Shown: piece after piece, positions 31,558 to 42,529 of the stretch | How positions within the stretch are numbered: position 1 is the first letter of the stretch | Layout: every line of letters begins with the position of its first letter | Assembly (NCBI GenBank): GCA_028571685.1 | Contig: CM053142.1 | Span: 123,434,796-123,498,795 of the forward strand | DNA: 64,000 bases | Reading direction: 5' to 3' | Origin: Heterohyrax brucei | Taxonomy: Eukaryota > Chordata > Mammalia > Hyracoidea > Procaviidae | Program-made: the position numbers and the translations under genes | The notes under the pieces: model-generated | What the model saw: the letters and a program-made list of their open reading frames with translations, nothing else | Database searches by the model: none | What the model was told of the DNA's origin: nothing

Positions 31558-32110
31558 GAGGTCTCACAATTAAGTTTGCAAACTCATTCTTAAAAAACAG
31601 CTACATATCTCATTACTGAATATCACTATGGTCACCTTGAAGCACTCCCTAGGAAGCTATGTACCAGCGCCAGGGCCTAGTTTACCCTTCAAAGCAATTT
31701 TGGAATTCTTCTTCTGGAATAGCCATCAGAGCTGACGTCATATTAACCTTGATGTCCTGAATGTCACCAAAATGTCTTCCTTTCAATATTTCCTTTATCT
31801 TCAGGTAAATAAAAAAATCAGTGGGGGCCAGATCGGGTGAGTAGGGAGGATGTCCCAACACAGTTATTTGTTTATTGGCTGAAAACTCTCTCACAGACAA
31901 CTATACAATTAAGTTCACAAACATTACCTTGCCACCACACCCAATGGCCATTTCAGAATGAGTTCCAAAATTGCTTAGAAGGGTGGGCTAGGCACAGGCA
32001 TAGGTGCTTAGCTTCCCACAGGGAGTGCTTCAAAGGCAACTGTAATGATATTCAGCATGGAGATGTGTAGCACTTAGAATAATTAAGTTCATGGACTTAA
32101 CTGTTGGAGC
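31558..32110 (-). mobile_element. Mariner-derived MITE, copy F2
   Basis: Left end 'gaggtctcacaattaagttt'. The minus strand at 31682-31900 reads a transposase C-terminus with PYSPDLAPTDFF, keeping the last catalytic aspartate position. The right end is diverged, 'atggacttaactgttgga'. Layout matches copy A. Confidence 0.85.
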
Positions 32111-32150
32111 ATGTGTGTCTGTGTGTGTATCTACACACACACACATATAC
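32111..32150 (+). repeat. TG/CA microsatellite
   Basis: Short (TG)n followed by (CA)n around 'gtgtgtgtatctacacacac', an imperfect palindrome directly next to the MITE end. Confidence 0.8.
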
Positions 32151-32262
32151 ATAGTGTTTCATTAAATATTGCTGGAAATCTTTCAATGGAATATTTACTC
32201 AGCAAGAATTCATGGAGTGGCAGCTCTGTTCCATGTTCTCCGCTTCATTTTTATCACTTGCT

Positions 32263-32427
32263 GGAAAGCCTGGTGGCGTAGTGTTTAAGTGCTACAGCTG
32301 CTTATCAAATGGTCAGCACTTTGAATCCATTAGGAGCTCCTTGGAAACTCTACAGGGCAGTTCTACTCTGTTCTACAGGGTCCTAATGAGGTAGAAAACA
32401 AAAACTGACTTGACAGCAATGGGTGGA
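32263..32427 (+). mobile_element. AfroSINE, short form
   Basis: 'gcctggtggcgtagtgttta' (A-box region), 'cagcactttgaatccatt' (B-box), 'ccttggaaactctacagggc', and the tail diverged by a small insertion, ending 'acttgacagcaatgggt'. Confidence 0.88.
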
Positions 32428-33055
32428 TGCAACCTGATGCTACCAATATATTCAGGTCTGTTCAGTAAAGCCGAGGCAGGTAAGTTGCTTCTGCCTGCAC
32501 ACAGCCCTGGTCACAACCTCCTTGTTAAAGGGCTGGCCGCAGGTGGACAGTACATGTCAGGTTCAAGTTCTGCAGATTGCAGCACTGAGTACTTTATTTC
32601 TCCTGACCACTAGGTTCGTAGAGACACTTGACTCACTTGGTGGGTGTATTCCCATCACTAGCTGTAGGGAAATGTATAAAATACTTCCAGAAGTTTAAAC
32701 TCTCACAAATCAAACTTTCCAGGTTCAGCAGCACATACTTTGCTACCTAGCTCATCACAATCAGGTATGGAAACAACTCTAAGTCATATATGTCCTCTTC
32801 CCTGAGCTTGTCTTATCCTATCCATCCTGTCTAATAATCGGGCTAACGCTGTCTCTTTGTCTAAGATAACATTAACCACCAGCTTAGGCTTCAAGGCTAC
32901 GCAGACTGTATGACACCCCCTCCCCCAGTCTGGCCTCCTGCACTGCTTCTCTATCGAAAACAAATACAGGCTCTTGTTACCGTCATACTTGCCCATTGGA
33001 GTTCTGTGAAGAAAGCATATGGTTTTGTACCCTTATGCCTTAGAATGTTATCCCT
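32428..33055. other. Unassigned sequence
   Basis: No repeat or gene recognised. Frames at 32410-32613 and 32784-32996 have no motif. Confidence 0.4.
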
Positions 33056-33059
33056 CTTT

Positions 33060-33270
33060 GTTTATGAAGCTAACACCAGCATGTCCTTCAAAACTCTGCT
33101 CAGGCACAGCATCTGCTGGGAGAGTTCCTCGTCTCCTCTTGTGCCCAGTCATTCTCACCTTTGTGCCCCAAAGGCCTGCTGTCCCCAGCACTACAGTAGC
33201 TTTACATCTGTTTGCTGACTAGTGTGTCACCCAGTATTAGCCTGGGGGCCATTTGAGTCTCTGACATATT
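33060..33270 (+). mobile_element. L2 LINE relic
   Basis: 'tccttcaaaactctgctcag' and 'gctgggagagttcctcgtct' match the L2 3' coding side. Overlapping plus frames here (33019-33222) are shadows. Confidence 0.55.
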
Positions 33271-33289
33271 AGCATGTGGACATTTGAGG

Positions 33290-33500
33290 AGTTCTTTCTT
33301 TATCTGGCACCATGCTAAGCACCCAGACCTATATTATTGTATCATGCAATTCTTAAAACCTGAAATAGGAATTGTTTTCCTTAGTTTATGAAAGGGAAAG
33401 CAGCCTCAGGGGGGGAAAAATGTTTTTCAAAGCCATACAACTAGTAAGTAGCGGAGAAGAAATTTTGAATCTAAGTTTACCCCTAAACTCTTGGACTTCA
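33290..33500 (-). mobile_element. MIR SINE relic, antisense
   Basis: 'caccatgctaagcacccaga', 'ttagtttatgaaagggaaag' and 'gccatacaactagtaagtag' follow antisense MIR order. Confidence 0.65.
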
Positions 33501-33962
33501 TCAATTTGCAATACTGGTTTTCTACCATCAATGCCTATCAATAAAGCTTGGCTCTTATTAGAGTAAATTTATCCTTGTTACTGAGTATATATTTACTGAT
33601 AAAATAAGTGGCGAATTTTTGCATGGGTCAGTGTTAAGTTGATGTACCTAGTTCTATCCTGCACACTTCTACTCATTCAGTTTCAAACTGGACATCCTGC
33701 TCACCAGCCACTCTCTCCTTCAAAACCTACCATCATCCTAGGTGAAACAGAATGCCCTCAACCAGCATGCCAACATCTTTGTTCCCTAAAGACCTCTGAT
33801 AGGGTTCTCTCCAAATATCCCCTATACTTACTTTGATCCTCCTTCATTGAGAACTGGGGTGTATAGAAGTGTGGACCCTGGAAGTTGAGTTAGCACTATG
33901 TAACATATTCCCTGCACATCGCTGATTATGTCAGTAAAGACAGCTATCCCTGTCTGTGAAAC
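33501..33962. other. Unassigned sequence
   Basis: No gene or element I can support. Confidence 0.4.
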
Positions 33963-34017
33963 AGATAGGGCCATTATGAGTCAGAATTAACAGTAGTGTG
34001 TTTGTTTTTGGTTTGGG
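33963..34017 (+). mobile_element. 5'-truncated AfroSINE, tail only
   Basis: 'atagggccattatgagtcag' then 'aattaacagtagtgtgtttg' and a T/G-rich end. About 55 bp of SINE 3' end. Only a weak flanking similarity ('acagat' and 'tcagat') is seen. Confidence 0.7.
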
Positions 34018-34315
34018 TACCAATCAGATTCACTTTCCCAAAAATTTAGAATTGGGCTGGTCAACTAAACAGAGAAAATGTAAACTCTGAAGACATGGAA
34101 TGGTCTAGCTTGTTACTACACGTGCCAAGCAGTGAAATCCAGTGTATAGAGAGGGAATATTGCAGCAATATATGGGCACAGAAACAGAAGCAAGAAAGAT
34201 AGAGTGCCACTTTGTTTATGAATGTTTTACACTTACTTTCATAGCAAGGCTTGGTGCCAGATTGTCCTTGAGTTGGTTTCATAAACTAGTCAGCTAGCTA
34301 CCTACCTACCTGCCT
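34018..34315. other. Unassigned sequence with short CTAC run
   Basis: A small (CTAC)n run lies at about 34293-34316 next to the SINE. Nothing else recognised. Confidence 0.4.
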
Positions 34316-34508
34316 ACCACTGTCAATTCAACTCATAGCAAACATGCAGAACAGAGCAGAAGTGCCTCCAAGAGTTGCCAAGACTGTGTGTGATCTTTGC
34401 AGAAGCATACTGTCTGCCGCATCTCTCCCAGTGGAGTGTCTGGCAGGTTTGTATCCCCAAACTTTTGGTTAGTAGCGGAGAAATTTAACTGATGAGTCAC
34501 CAGGGTTC
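34316..34508 (-). mobile_element. AfroSINE, long form
   Basis: Plus strand: tail 'ccactgtcaattcaactcat', 'agaacagagcagaagtgcct', the long-form segment with 'gcagaagcatactgtctgcc', and the head side 'tttggttagtagcggagaaa' and 'gagtcaccagggttc'. Confidence 0.78.
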
Positions 34509-35189
34509 ATTGGCTCTCTCTTTCAATATATATTTATGTCCAATACATTTTCTTTAGTATTCTGCCTGAGCTACTTAAAGAGTTTTATATAACTTTTTGT
34601 CTCCAGATACCTTCTCCCTCATTTTATCATGTAACTGGATCTTAGCAGCACCCCAAGTAGCTCCCCAACACCACTAAAGCCAATGTGCCTTTTCTAATGT
34701 CAAATGCATGTTTTCCAACTTACTTTTTCAAGTAATGCGTCTACCTATCCTTCAGCGCCGACTCACACTCCAGCCCGTTGACACCTCAGCCTTCTCTGTG
34801 GCCAGCATCACCAGCCCCTCGTGTTTGCGTTCACTTCCCTCCTCGTTCAGTGTAAATGCAATCTCTTTCCCTCCCATAGCCTGTCAGTATACTTCACTCT
34901 TCTGTTTCTTTGGCTTTCTCTGGAACCCTCTGAAAACCAAACAACATCATCGACAACCTAGACTAAATCTATTACCATAAATTTCCCATACTTGTACTCA
35001 GGGGAGCTCAATCACTGATGGAAAAATTCACCCAAAAACTCATGGGCACTGACTAGGTGTATGGAGACTCCTGTACTTCTCTCATCAATCTGAAGTCTCT
35101 TACTTCACAATAATTATCACAAACCTCTTTCTTCTTTAACACACTGGATAAGATTTATCAACCAAATTGTTACCATTATTTTATACAAT
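34509..35189. other. Unassigned sequence
   Basis: No gene or repeat that I can support. The 90-codon frame at 34708-34980 shows no motif. Confidence 0.4.
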
Positions 35190-35430
35190 AATAAAATTAG
35201 CATTCTGTAGGATTTACATACCAGTCACTGTCTCAAGGTTTTTGTTCATAATAACTTATTTACCATATGAAATAAGCTTTGTTTTGTTTTGTTTTGTTTT
35301 TTCTTGTTACAAACGGAGAAAATGAGGTACAAAGGAGAAATGACTTCCTAAGGTCCCAAAGCTAGTGAGAGGCAGAGGCAGAGCCGGAATTCAAATCCGA
35401 GTAGTCTGGCTTGAAAGAATCTGCTCTTGT
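35190..35430 (-). mobile_element. MIR SINE relic, antisense
   Basis: 'taccagtcactgtctcaagg', 'aaacggagaaaatgaggtac', 'aaggtcccaaagctagtgag' and 'gccggaattcaaatccgagt' are antisense MIR. A (GTTTT)n run at 35279-35300 interrupts it. Confidence 0.75.
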
Positions 35431-35675
35431 TTTCATCCAGTTTCACACCCACGATACACATAAGCACTATCACATGGTAATTCTCCCAGTGTCCAGCTAC
35501 AATGCCTACATCTTCTCTACCCCACCCTTCTACCCCCCTGCTTAGAAAACTCCTTCTACCTCTGGAGTTTTGTTCCATCCCGCCTTCTCCAGTCATTGTA
35601 TTCTTTCTCTTCTATATCTAAACCCTAACATTCTAATTTCTTTTCAAATATTTAGTTATTTAATTTTTTTATAAT
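35431..35675. other. Unassigned sequence
   Basis: Nothing recognised. Confidence 0.4.
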
Positions 35676-35678
35676 ATT

Positions 35679-35808
35679 TTGGGAAACCATAATGGCACAA
35701 TCTGCTAGATGCTCCTTGGAAATTCTATGGTGCAGTTCTACTCTGTCCTATAGGGTTGCTAGAATCAGAATCAACTCAGTGGCAATGGGTTTGTCCTTTT
35801 GGTTTTTT
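35679..35808 (+). mobile_element. AfroSINE with internal deletion
   Basis: Head 'gaaaccataatggcaca' is joined to 'tgctagatgctccttggaaa', so most of the tRNA-like part is missing. The body and tail 'aatcagaatcaactcagtgg' are kept. Confidence 0.8.
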
Positions 35809-36960
35809 ACTGTATTTTTAATAACTTCCAGATGTTTCTTGGTCTGGAGTTTCTGAATAGTATCACTTTTATTTAAGGTTCACAAAAATTTCCAGCTCTC
35901 GAAGGACATTAATTTTGACAGTTTTATAAAGATTATTTTCTTTCTTCTATGTCCTCTGTGTCACCCATAACCCCGTCAGCTGTTTACTTTGATTTGTCTT
36001 TCATGATTTAGTTTTCTAAAATATGTTGCTTGCTCTTTGGCTGTAGGTTCATTCTTAAAGCACTGAAAAACTGATGAAATCACTGTGTTTAGAATGGGGG
36101 CTGGTGTCCAGGATTGGCTTCTGTATAGTATGGTTTGGGCTTTCTGTTTAGCCAAGTGCCATCGAGTCGGATCCACCCCCAAAATATAACCAGGTTGGTT
36201 TGAATCCATCTGAGATGACACATCTAGGTGCCTTCCCAGGAAGTTTGTGGCTTCAGTCATTACAGAGCAGGGTGAGGAATACTGGCCCTGATGTCCACTT
36301 ATCAGTATGTAAACTTTCACTAATATCTTTGATATTAGTCCTGTACTTCACCACCTGCACACATACACACACCTTAGGCTATGTCAGTTCTGGGAATTCT
36401 TGGTTAAATTTCTTCAGAGTGGTCCTCTAGGTTCCTGTGTAGGAGGGTGGTGTGCCTGGATACGCTGACTGGCACAGTACGTGAGCTACCCCGGTTGCTC
36501 CAAATACAGATCTTCAACAATCCATCTTTTTTTTATTCCAGTGCCTGCAGTTTTATTCCCATGGTATGCAGTGTCTGATATCTGAACCTCTGTGGTGGGT
36601 CTTGAGTCGTTTGGGATACTTAAAGGTCAATCATGCTGTTATTTCCTTCTGCAGTAACTCAGCTCCTAAACAGAATTTAGAAACTCTCTTCTATCAATTA
36701 CCACTATTGCTCTTTTGCTTTCTAAAAACGATTTGAAATCTCTTTTTTCATGATTGGATTCACTCTTGTTTTCAGTACTCCTGTAGACATTTACTTTCTT
36801 TAATCCTTTTATTCTCATTTTAATTACTTTTCTGAAAGAAGTGGAGGTAAGCATGTGTGAATAATTTAACTTTCCTCAACAGAACTTTATCAGCATTTAA
36901 TTATGCTCCTAGATTTGCACCTCTTTGAACTCCAAATTTCTCCTTAGATACTGTTTTATC
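35809..36960. other. Unassigned sequence
   Basis: About 1.1 kb, AT-rich in parts. It contains one SINE-tail fragment at 36151-36175. Frames at 35976-36320 and 36200-36430 show no motif. Confidence 0.4.
36151..36175 (-). mobile_element. AfroSINE-tail micro-fragment, antisense
   Basis: 'agccaagtgccatcgagtcg' plus 'gatcc' is the reverse complement of the tail fragments at 23208 and 62393. No flanking duplication is visible. Confidence 0.65.
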
Positions 36961-37165
36961 AGGAGTCCTTGCGTGGTACAAACAGATAACACACTCAGCT
37001 GCCGACTGAAAAACTGGTAGTTTGAGTCCACCCAGAGTTGCCTCACGTTAAAGGATTCTTGATCTACTGCAAAAACCAAACCAGTTTTTTAAAATCCTAT
37101 GGGGCGCAGTTGTATTCTAACACACATGGAGTCATCATGAGTCAGAAGCAGCTTCTCAGCAACCA
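36961..37165 (+). mobile_element. AfroSINE, long form
   Basis: Head 'aggagtccttgcgtggtaca', B-box 'gtagtttgagtccaccca', long-form middle and 'aaaatcctatggggcgcagt'. The tail 'catgagtcagaagcagcttc' is diverged. Confidence 0.78.
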
Positions 37166-38097
37166 GTTCCTGTGCTATCAGGCTCTTATTCCTCACAGAC
37201 TTCAAGAACTCTTCATTCTATACACATCCTCAAACTATTCTCTAACTTCAGTCTCTACACCACTAATGATGCCCAGATAAAGTCTCCTAAGGCTTGAGTG
37301 TCGTTAAGCCCAATAGACACTTGTCAGCTGACTTCTCAGTCACGCTGTATGTATGGCTTCTTCTTCTTGCTATATTCTCTCTTTTTGCCTCTTGTGACAC
37401 TTCACTTCCATAGCTTGTCTTCCACTTGAGGCTATGTCTTTTCAGTCTCCTTTGTTACCTAAGCCTCCTCTGTCTGAGCTTTAAGTGCTGAGCTTCTCCA
37501 GAGATCTCACCAAAGGGCACTCTCTTCCCAGGTGTCTCTCTGTGCGGTTCATACCACTTCCAGGGCTCTGAGATGCTTATCTCTAGCTCAGACAGAGCTT
37601 GGGACAAGCACCCATAAATACAACTCCCTGTTTGACAGCTCTTTGTGAATTTTTATTTAAGCTAAATATATTATTAATATAAGAAAAGGGCAATATCAGG
37701 ATTATGATATGAGAAACAGAAAGCCAGGAGTGTGAAAGGCAGCAGCACAGGAATTGTCAGAGGTGTAGAGGTAACTAAGAGGGCTTGCGTCAGGGAAGAC
37801 AAGGGAAAAAAGCACTGGAAGAATGGATTTCTCAAACAAGTTATTAAATTCTGGAAAGAGCCAACAGTGGAAAAAGTAAGTACTAGACTATGTAAATTTT
37901 GAGAAAGGAATGAGAAATTTAGCAAAGTTGTGATCATGCTCATGCATAGCCATTTAGTGGGGATCCTAGGCAACAAGAAGTTCAAGTTGAAATGATGGCA
38001 TGACAAATGACAGCAGGGTGAAGGAGCTATATCTACCTTCCCAATCTTTCCTGGTGTCCATCCTGATTATAGACTTAGTCATTGCTATGATACTTAT
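37166..38097. other. Unassigned sequence
   Basis: No gene or repeat recognised. The 110-codon minus frame at 37674-38006 has no motif and a hydrophobic composition expected from T-rich antisense DNA. Confidence 0.4.
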
Positions 38098-38614
38098 TGT
38101 CATGGATTGACTTGTGTACCCCAAAAACATGTATAGAAATTTGGCTGGATCATGATTACCAGTATTGTGTGATTGCTCGCCATTTTGTGATTTTCCCTTG
38201 CTGTATGTTAAAGAGGACTGGGGTGTGACTGTAAATCCCTTCGTAAGGTCACCTCCCCATTCCACTGTAAAAGGATTTTCCCTGAAGTGTGGCTTGCACC
38301 ACCTTTTGTCCTACAAGAAATAAAAAGAAAGGGAAGTGAGCAGAGAGCTGGGAACCTCACACTATTAAGAAAGCAGCGCCAGAAACAAAGCACGTCCTCC
38401 AGACCCGAGGTTCCTGCACCAAGATATGCCCTGAGCAAGGACTGATGCAACACGAGGACTTTCCTGCAGAGCCCTCAAGGGAGAAAGCCTTCCCCAGGAG
38501 CAAACATCCTGAATTTGGACTTGCAGCCTACTGGACTCTGTAAGAATAAACTTTTCCTGTTAAAGCCATCCACTTGTGATATTTCTGCTAGACCAGCACT
38601 AGCTGAGTAAAACA
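38098..38614 (+). mobile_element. Solo LTR, MaLR-like family, copy 5
   Basis: 'tgtcatggattgacttgtgt' to 'ctagctgagtaaaaca', 517 bp, TG and CA termini intact. Flanks 'cttat' and 'gttat' match at four of five positions. 'aataaa' lies near 38545. Confidence 0.9.
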
Positions 38615-38930
38615 GTTATTTATATTTTGAAGATCATTCAGTGTTCTCAGTCACCTCAAGCTACAGCCGTGTAAGGTAAAGACAAGTTTCAGTTTGACTG
38701 TACCCTTTTGATTCTGTAGTTAAGCCCTACCAGCTAGATCCCTACAGCCTGCAGATGGTATCTCTTACTTCTAGATGAGAGCTAGAGATGAACAGGAAGG
38801 ACAGTGGAAGGTATGGGTCCATGTCCCACGAACTGTCTCCTATTCTTCTTAGGGAATCTTCATTTCCTTTACTAGTGAGACAGTGCAACCTTTCCAGAAA
38901 AATATGTGCAGTGCAGTCTCTCCCAACACA
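38615..38930. other. Unassigned sequence
   Basis: No gene or repeat recognised. Confidence 0.4.
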
Positions 38931-39130
38931 AGGCACTTGGTGGTCAAGTTGTAAAGCACTTGCATGCTAACCAAAATATCAGTGTTTCAAGCCCACCAGC
39001 CACTCTATGGGAGAAGGATGTGGCAGTCTGCTTCTGCAAATATATGTATTATAGCCCTGGAAAACCTGTGGGCTAGATCTACTCTTTCTTATAGGGTGAC
39101 TATGACTCAGAATTGACTTCACAGGGTAGA
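38931..39130 (+). mobile_element. AfroSINE, long form
   Basis: 'ttggtggtcaagttgtaaag' (head), 'gtgtttcaagcccaccag' (B-box), the diagnostic 'ggatgtggcagtctgcttct' insert, and tail 'gactcagaattgacttcac'. Confidence 0.88.
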
Positions 39131-39396
39131 GGTGGATCCCAACATTGCTCATCAGCCAGTGTTGCTGATGTGGAATGAACTGTGCTGATTGACTGTAATG
39201 CTAATGTGGTTGTTTCTTCTGCGAGTAACCTTCATGACAGGAGTATACACTGAGCCCTTTATTTTCTTCCCCTATACCTCCAGGCCCAGAAAGGTATAAA
39301 ATGCTTTCCTAGGGTCACAAATCAGATTACATTCTTCTGCATCTGTGTCATTATTACAGTTCTTTAGTTTCCATTTCCTATGTCTCATCTTAGAAA

Positions 39397-39552
39397 CCCT
39401 GGTTCTGTCTTGGTTAAGCACTATGGCTGCTAACCTTTCAGATAGCTAATCCTCCAGGAGCTCCTTGGAAACTCTGTAGGGCAGTTCTACCCTGTCCTGT
39501 AGGATCACTATGAATTGGAATCCACTCGACAGCAGTGGGTTTGGCTTTTGGG
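39397..39552 (+). mobile_element. AfroSINE, short form
   Basis: 'accctggttctgtcttggtt' (head), 'gctccttggaaactctgtag', tail 'gaattggaatccactcgaca' and 'gtgggtttggcttttgg' end. Confidence 0.87.
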
Positions 39553-39790
39553 GCGGGGGGTGTATGTCTTATCTTACAACCATCTTTTTTTTCCACTGGA
39601 CACAGGCTTTCGGATATTCAGTTTCATGGGCTGTCAAAAAATTCTAACTTTCAGTCTTGCTGTTTCCCAGGGAACTGATATTTTCCTTACCACTTTTAAC
39701 CTGCCGTATCCTTACAGTTTAGTTAGAAGTTTTAACATGACTGTATTATTTCTCTTTTGAATTATAACTGCATATCCTTCAGCTAATGCT

Positions 39791-39873
39791 GAAAAAAAGA
39801 ACCTGTTTTATGTTCCATCTTAAAAAGGAGAGAAAAAAAGAACCTGTTTTACATTCCCATCTTAAAAATGAGA
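39791..39873 (+). repeat. Tandem duplication, about 41-bp unit, two copies
   Basis: 'gaaaaaaagaacctgtttta' starts at 39791 and again at 39832. Each unit continues through a 'tccatcttaaaaa' or 'cccatcttaaaaa' block. The copies differ at a few positions. Confidence 0.88.
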
Positions 39874-39984
39874 AAACGGGCATTTGGACCAGCTAACTTG
39901 TTTCAGCAAATTCATAAATGTAGTTAATTAGACACTGCTTGTAAAATGCTTAGCAAAAAATTATACTTCTCACTACTTCAACAG

Positions 39985-40603
39985 TACCTTCTGGCCAGAC
40001 CGTGACAACTCCCCACCTAGGTTATTCCAATAGGCTGCTAATTGTTTCCCACATAGTTTATTGTTCATGTTTGCCTAACAGGTCAAAGGAGACTTTCAAA
40101 AACATAAATCACATTATGTCCTCAGTTCAAAACTTTGGACGGCTTCCCATTCCACTCAGAGGAAAGGACAAAGGCCGCATATAGCCTTATAAGACTCTAC
40201 CTAATCTGACTGTCCATTACACCTCTTACTGTATCAGCAACTCATTTGCCCTGGATTACTCACATCCGCCACATGGTTCTCCTTCTTCATAGAGCACACC
40301 AACCAGGTAGTAACCTCTGGCCTCTCTACCCACTTTTCTTTCTGTTGAAAGAGCATCTCCCTCAGGTTTCTCCTCAAATATCACCTTAGCCATTTGTAAT
40401 CCTCCCATGGCCCCCTGAATTCCCTAACTTCCTTCCTATTTTATTTCCTTCTATAGTCATTTTTACTATCTGACACACTCCATGTTTTACTTATTCTTTA
40501 TTGTAGTACACATGTGTGGGCACACACACAAACACACACCACTGTAAACTCCATAAAGACAAGCATTTGTGTCTGTTTTATTTTCTGCTCTATTTCCAGC
40601 TGA
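39985..40603 (+). mobile_element. L2 LINE relic, 3' end, left part
   Basis: The sequence runs through 'aacataaatcacattatgtc', 'aaggacaaaggccgcatata' and 'ctcctcaaatatcacc'. The distal end 'gtaaactccataaagacaag' with 'gtctgttttattttctgctc' is the classic L2 3' terminus. An AfroSINE cuts it at 40604, and the end resumes at about 40830-40885 with 'gggtactcaataaatatttg'. Confidence 0.75.
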
Positions 40604-40795
40604 GGCCCTGGTATCACGGTGGTTAAGTGCTCAACTGCTAGCGGAAAAGTCAGCAATTCAAACTTGCCAGCCACTCTGCAAAAGAAAGATGTGGCAGTCT
40701 GCTTCTGTAAAGATGACAGTATTAGAAGGCCTGTGGACTAGTTCTAATCTGTTCTATACGATTTCTATGAGTCAGAAGTGACACAATGTATATGA
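40604..40795 (+). mobile_element. AfroSINE, long form, inside L2
   Basis: 'aggccctggtatcacggtgg', B-box 'cagcaattcaaacttgcc', insert 'agatgtggcagtctgcttct', tail 'gagtcagaagtgacacaatg'. It is first in a cluster of five AfroSINEs. Confidence 0.88.
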
Positions 40796-40903
40796 ATTTT
40801 TCACAGGTTATATTCGCTGTCAATAGAAAACTGCATAAAACACCTGCTACATATTGGGTACTCAATAAATATTTGTGAAATTAACCATCAAAACTTTTTG
40901 TAT

Positions 40904-41098
40904 GTCGTGGTGGTTGCTACAGAGTTTATTCTGACTCATAGCAAGCCCATGTGTGTAGACCAGAAGGGCTCCATAAGGTATTCAAGTCTTTGACCTTTCA
41001 GAGGCCCTGTCACTAGGCCTGTCATCTGAGGTGGCTGTATTCAAACTGTCAGCCTGTCAGCTAGTAGGTAAGTGCTTAGCCACTTGCGCTACCTACTT
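40904..41098 (-). mobile_element. AfroSINE, long form
   Basis: Tail on plus strand 'ggttgctacagagtttattc', then 'gaccagaagggctccataag', antisense B-box region 'gtattcaaactgtcagcc' and head 'agccacttgcgctacctac'. Confidence 0.8.
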
Positions 41099-41117
41099 AC
41101 CTTTTTGAATGTGTTCT

Positions 41118-41297
41118 TGCTGTTGTGTGCCTTCAGTTCAGTTCTGACTCACACTAACCACGTGTAACAGGGTAGAACTTCTCTTTAGGGTTTTTTGACT
41201 GCAGTCTTCACAGGAGTAGGTTACCAGGCCTTTTTCCCTCAGAGCAGGTGGGTGGGTTCAGATGGAATGTTTAGCTACTGTGCCCCCGGGCTTCTTT
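41118..41297 (-). mobile_element. AfroSINE, long form
   Basis: 'gttgtgtgccttcagttcag' tail, 'agggtagaacttctctttag', 'aggagtaggttaccaggcct' and 'gggtgggttcagatgga'. Confidence 0.82.
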
Positions 41298-41302
41298 ACT
41301 AC

Positions 41303-41484
41303 ACATGACATGTTGCCATGGAGTCAGTTTTGACTCGTAGTGACTCTATGGGACAGAGTAGAACAGCCCTACGGGGTTTCCAAAGCTGTAATTCTTATGG
41401 AAGTAGACTGCCACACGTTTTTTCCATGGTGCTGCTGGTGGGTTCAAACTGCTGACCTTTTGATCAGCAGCCAAACTGTTAACC
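41303..41484 (-). mobile_element. AfroSINE, long form
   Basis: 'gttgccatggagtcagtttt' tail, 'gacagagtagaacagcccta', 'gaagtagactgccacacg', antisense B-box 'gggttcaaactgctgacc' and 'tcagcagccaaactgttaac'. Confidence 0.9.
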
Positions 41485-41645
41485 AAATCAAAAAACCAAA
41501 CTCATAGCTGTCAATTTGATATAGAGTCATAGTGACCCTATAAGACAGAGCAGAACTGCACCCACAGAGTTTCCAAGGAGCACCTGAGAGACTTGAACTG
41601 CTGTGCTTTTGGTTAGCAGCCATAGCACTTAACCACTGCACCACA
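41485..41645 (-). mobile_element. AfroSINE, short form
   Basis: 'gacagagcagaactgcaccc', 'gagtttccaaggagcacctg', antisense B-box 'gacttgaactgctgtgc' and 'ttagcagccatagcacttaa' with 'ccactgcaccaca' as head. Confidence 0.9.
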
Positions 41646-42529
41646 AGCTGATCTCTGTTTTTTGCACGTAGTAGATCTTAATACATCCAAAACACAGTAG
41701 AGTTTAATAAATGATTGATACTTTTAGTATGGTTTTGGCAAGTTTTTTGCCATCCTTATTTATACTGTCACTATTTGCATACAGCCTGGATGAAACCCAG
41801 TCCTCCTGGTGCCCTATCTCAGTGACCTTCCTTGTTTAAAATGCTGTGGGTAGAAATACAAAGAGGGAATTAATTATAACAATAAATAGTAAATAAATAA
41901 AATAACCCAAAAGGCACTCAAATACTAAAATCTATAGTTTTTCATCACATATGCACTGAAAGTTTGAGAAATGCAGCACAACTGTTGAAATATGTTGAGA
42001 TTTTCCCACCTGATTGTCCATAGTAGCACGGAGACCAGCGACGCAAATAACGATTCAGGCGTCACTATCAAAGGAGAGGCATCATATGCTTCAAGGTGTG
42101 TGAACGCATACGCACTAAGAGTGTATTTGGAAAAAGAAGGGATTTCTTAAATCAACAAAAGCTCTCTGGAAGAGAAAGTTTATAAATACACTTTTTAAAA
42201 GGAAGTACTGAGCTCTTTCCTGACATGGGATGAGAGAGCACTAAGTACACATTCTCCCAGTAGCTAAAAAAGAAATAACTTAAAAGTTGCTTCTCCTTGA
42301 CTTTGTAGATTTCAAGATCGTTCCTACAAATGTGGTCACCTTAGGGTTTCCTCTGAAGACACCTACTGCCTGTTAAAAGCAACATTATTAGCCACATGCC
42401 TGGCATATTTATGGTTGTACAGCCTGTATCGGATCACTGCTAAGCTTCTGCCCACGTCACAACATGCCTAGCATGTGAAGCCCACAGGGTTAGAATTGGT
42501 CTCCCGGCTTTACATTGCACTAGTTGAAG
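41646..42529. other. Unassigned, mostly unique sequence
   Basis: No repeat or gene recognised. A few CpGs lie in 42030-42115. Confidence 0.4.

Noticed and set aside
32111-32150. Hairpin terminator at the TG/CA palindrome
   Set aside because: A dinucleotide microsatellite with inverted symmetry by composition; no transcript ends here as far as the sequence shows.
37674-38006. 110-codon hydrophobic minus-strand frame
   Set aside because: Leu/Phe/Ser-rich as expected for antisense of A/G-rich DNA; no signal or family pattern.
41118-41645. Direct repeats spaced like a CRISPR array
   Set aside because: The repeats are diverged SINEs of 160-195 bp in a mammalian genome, with no uniform spacers.
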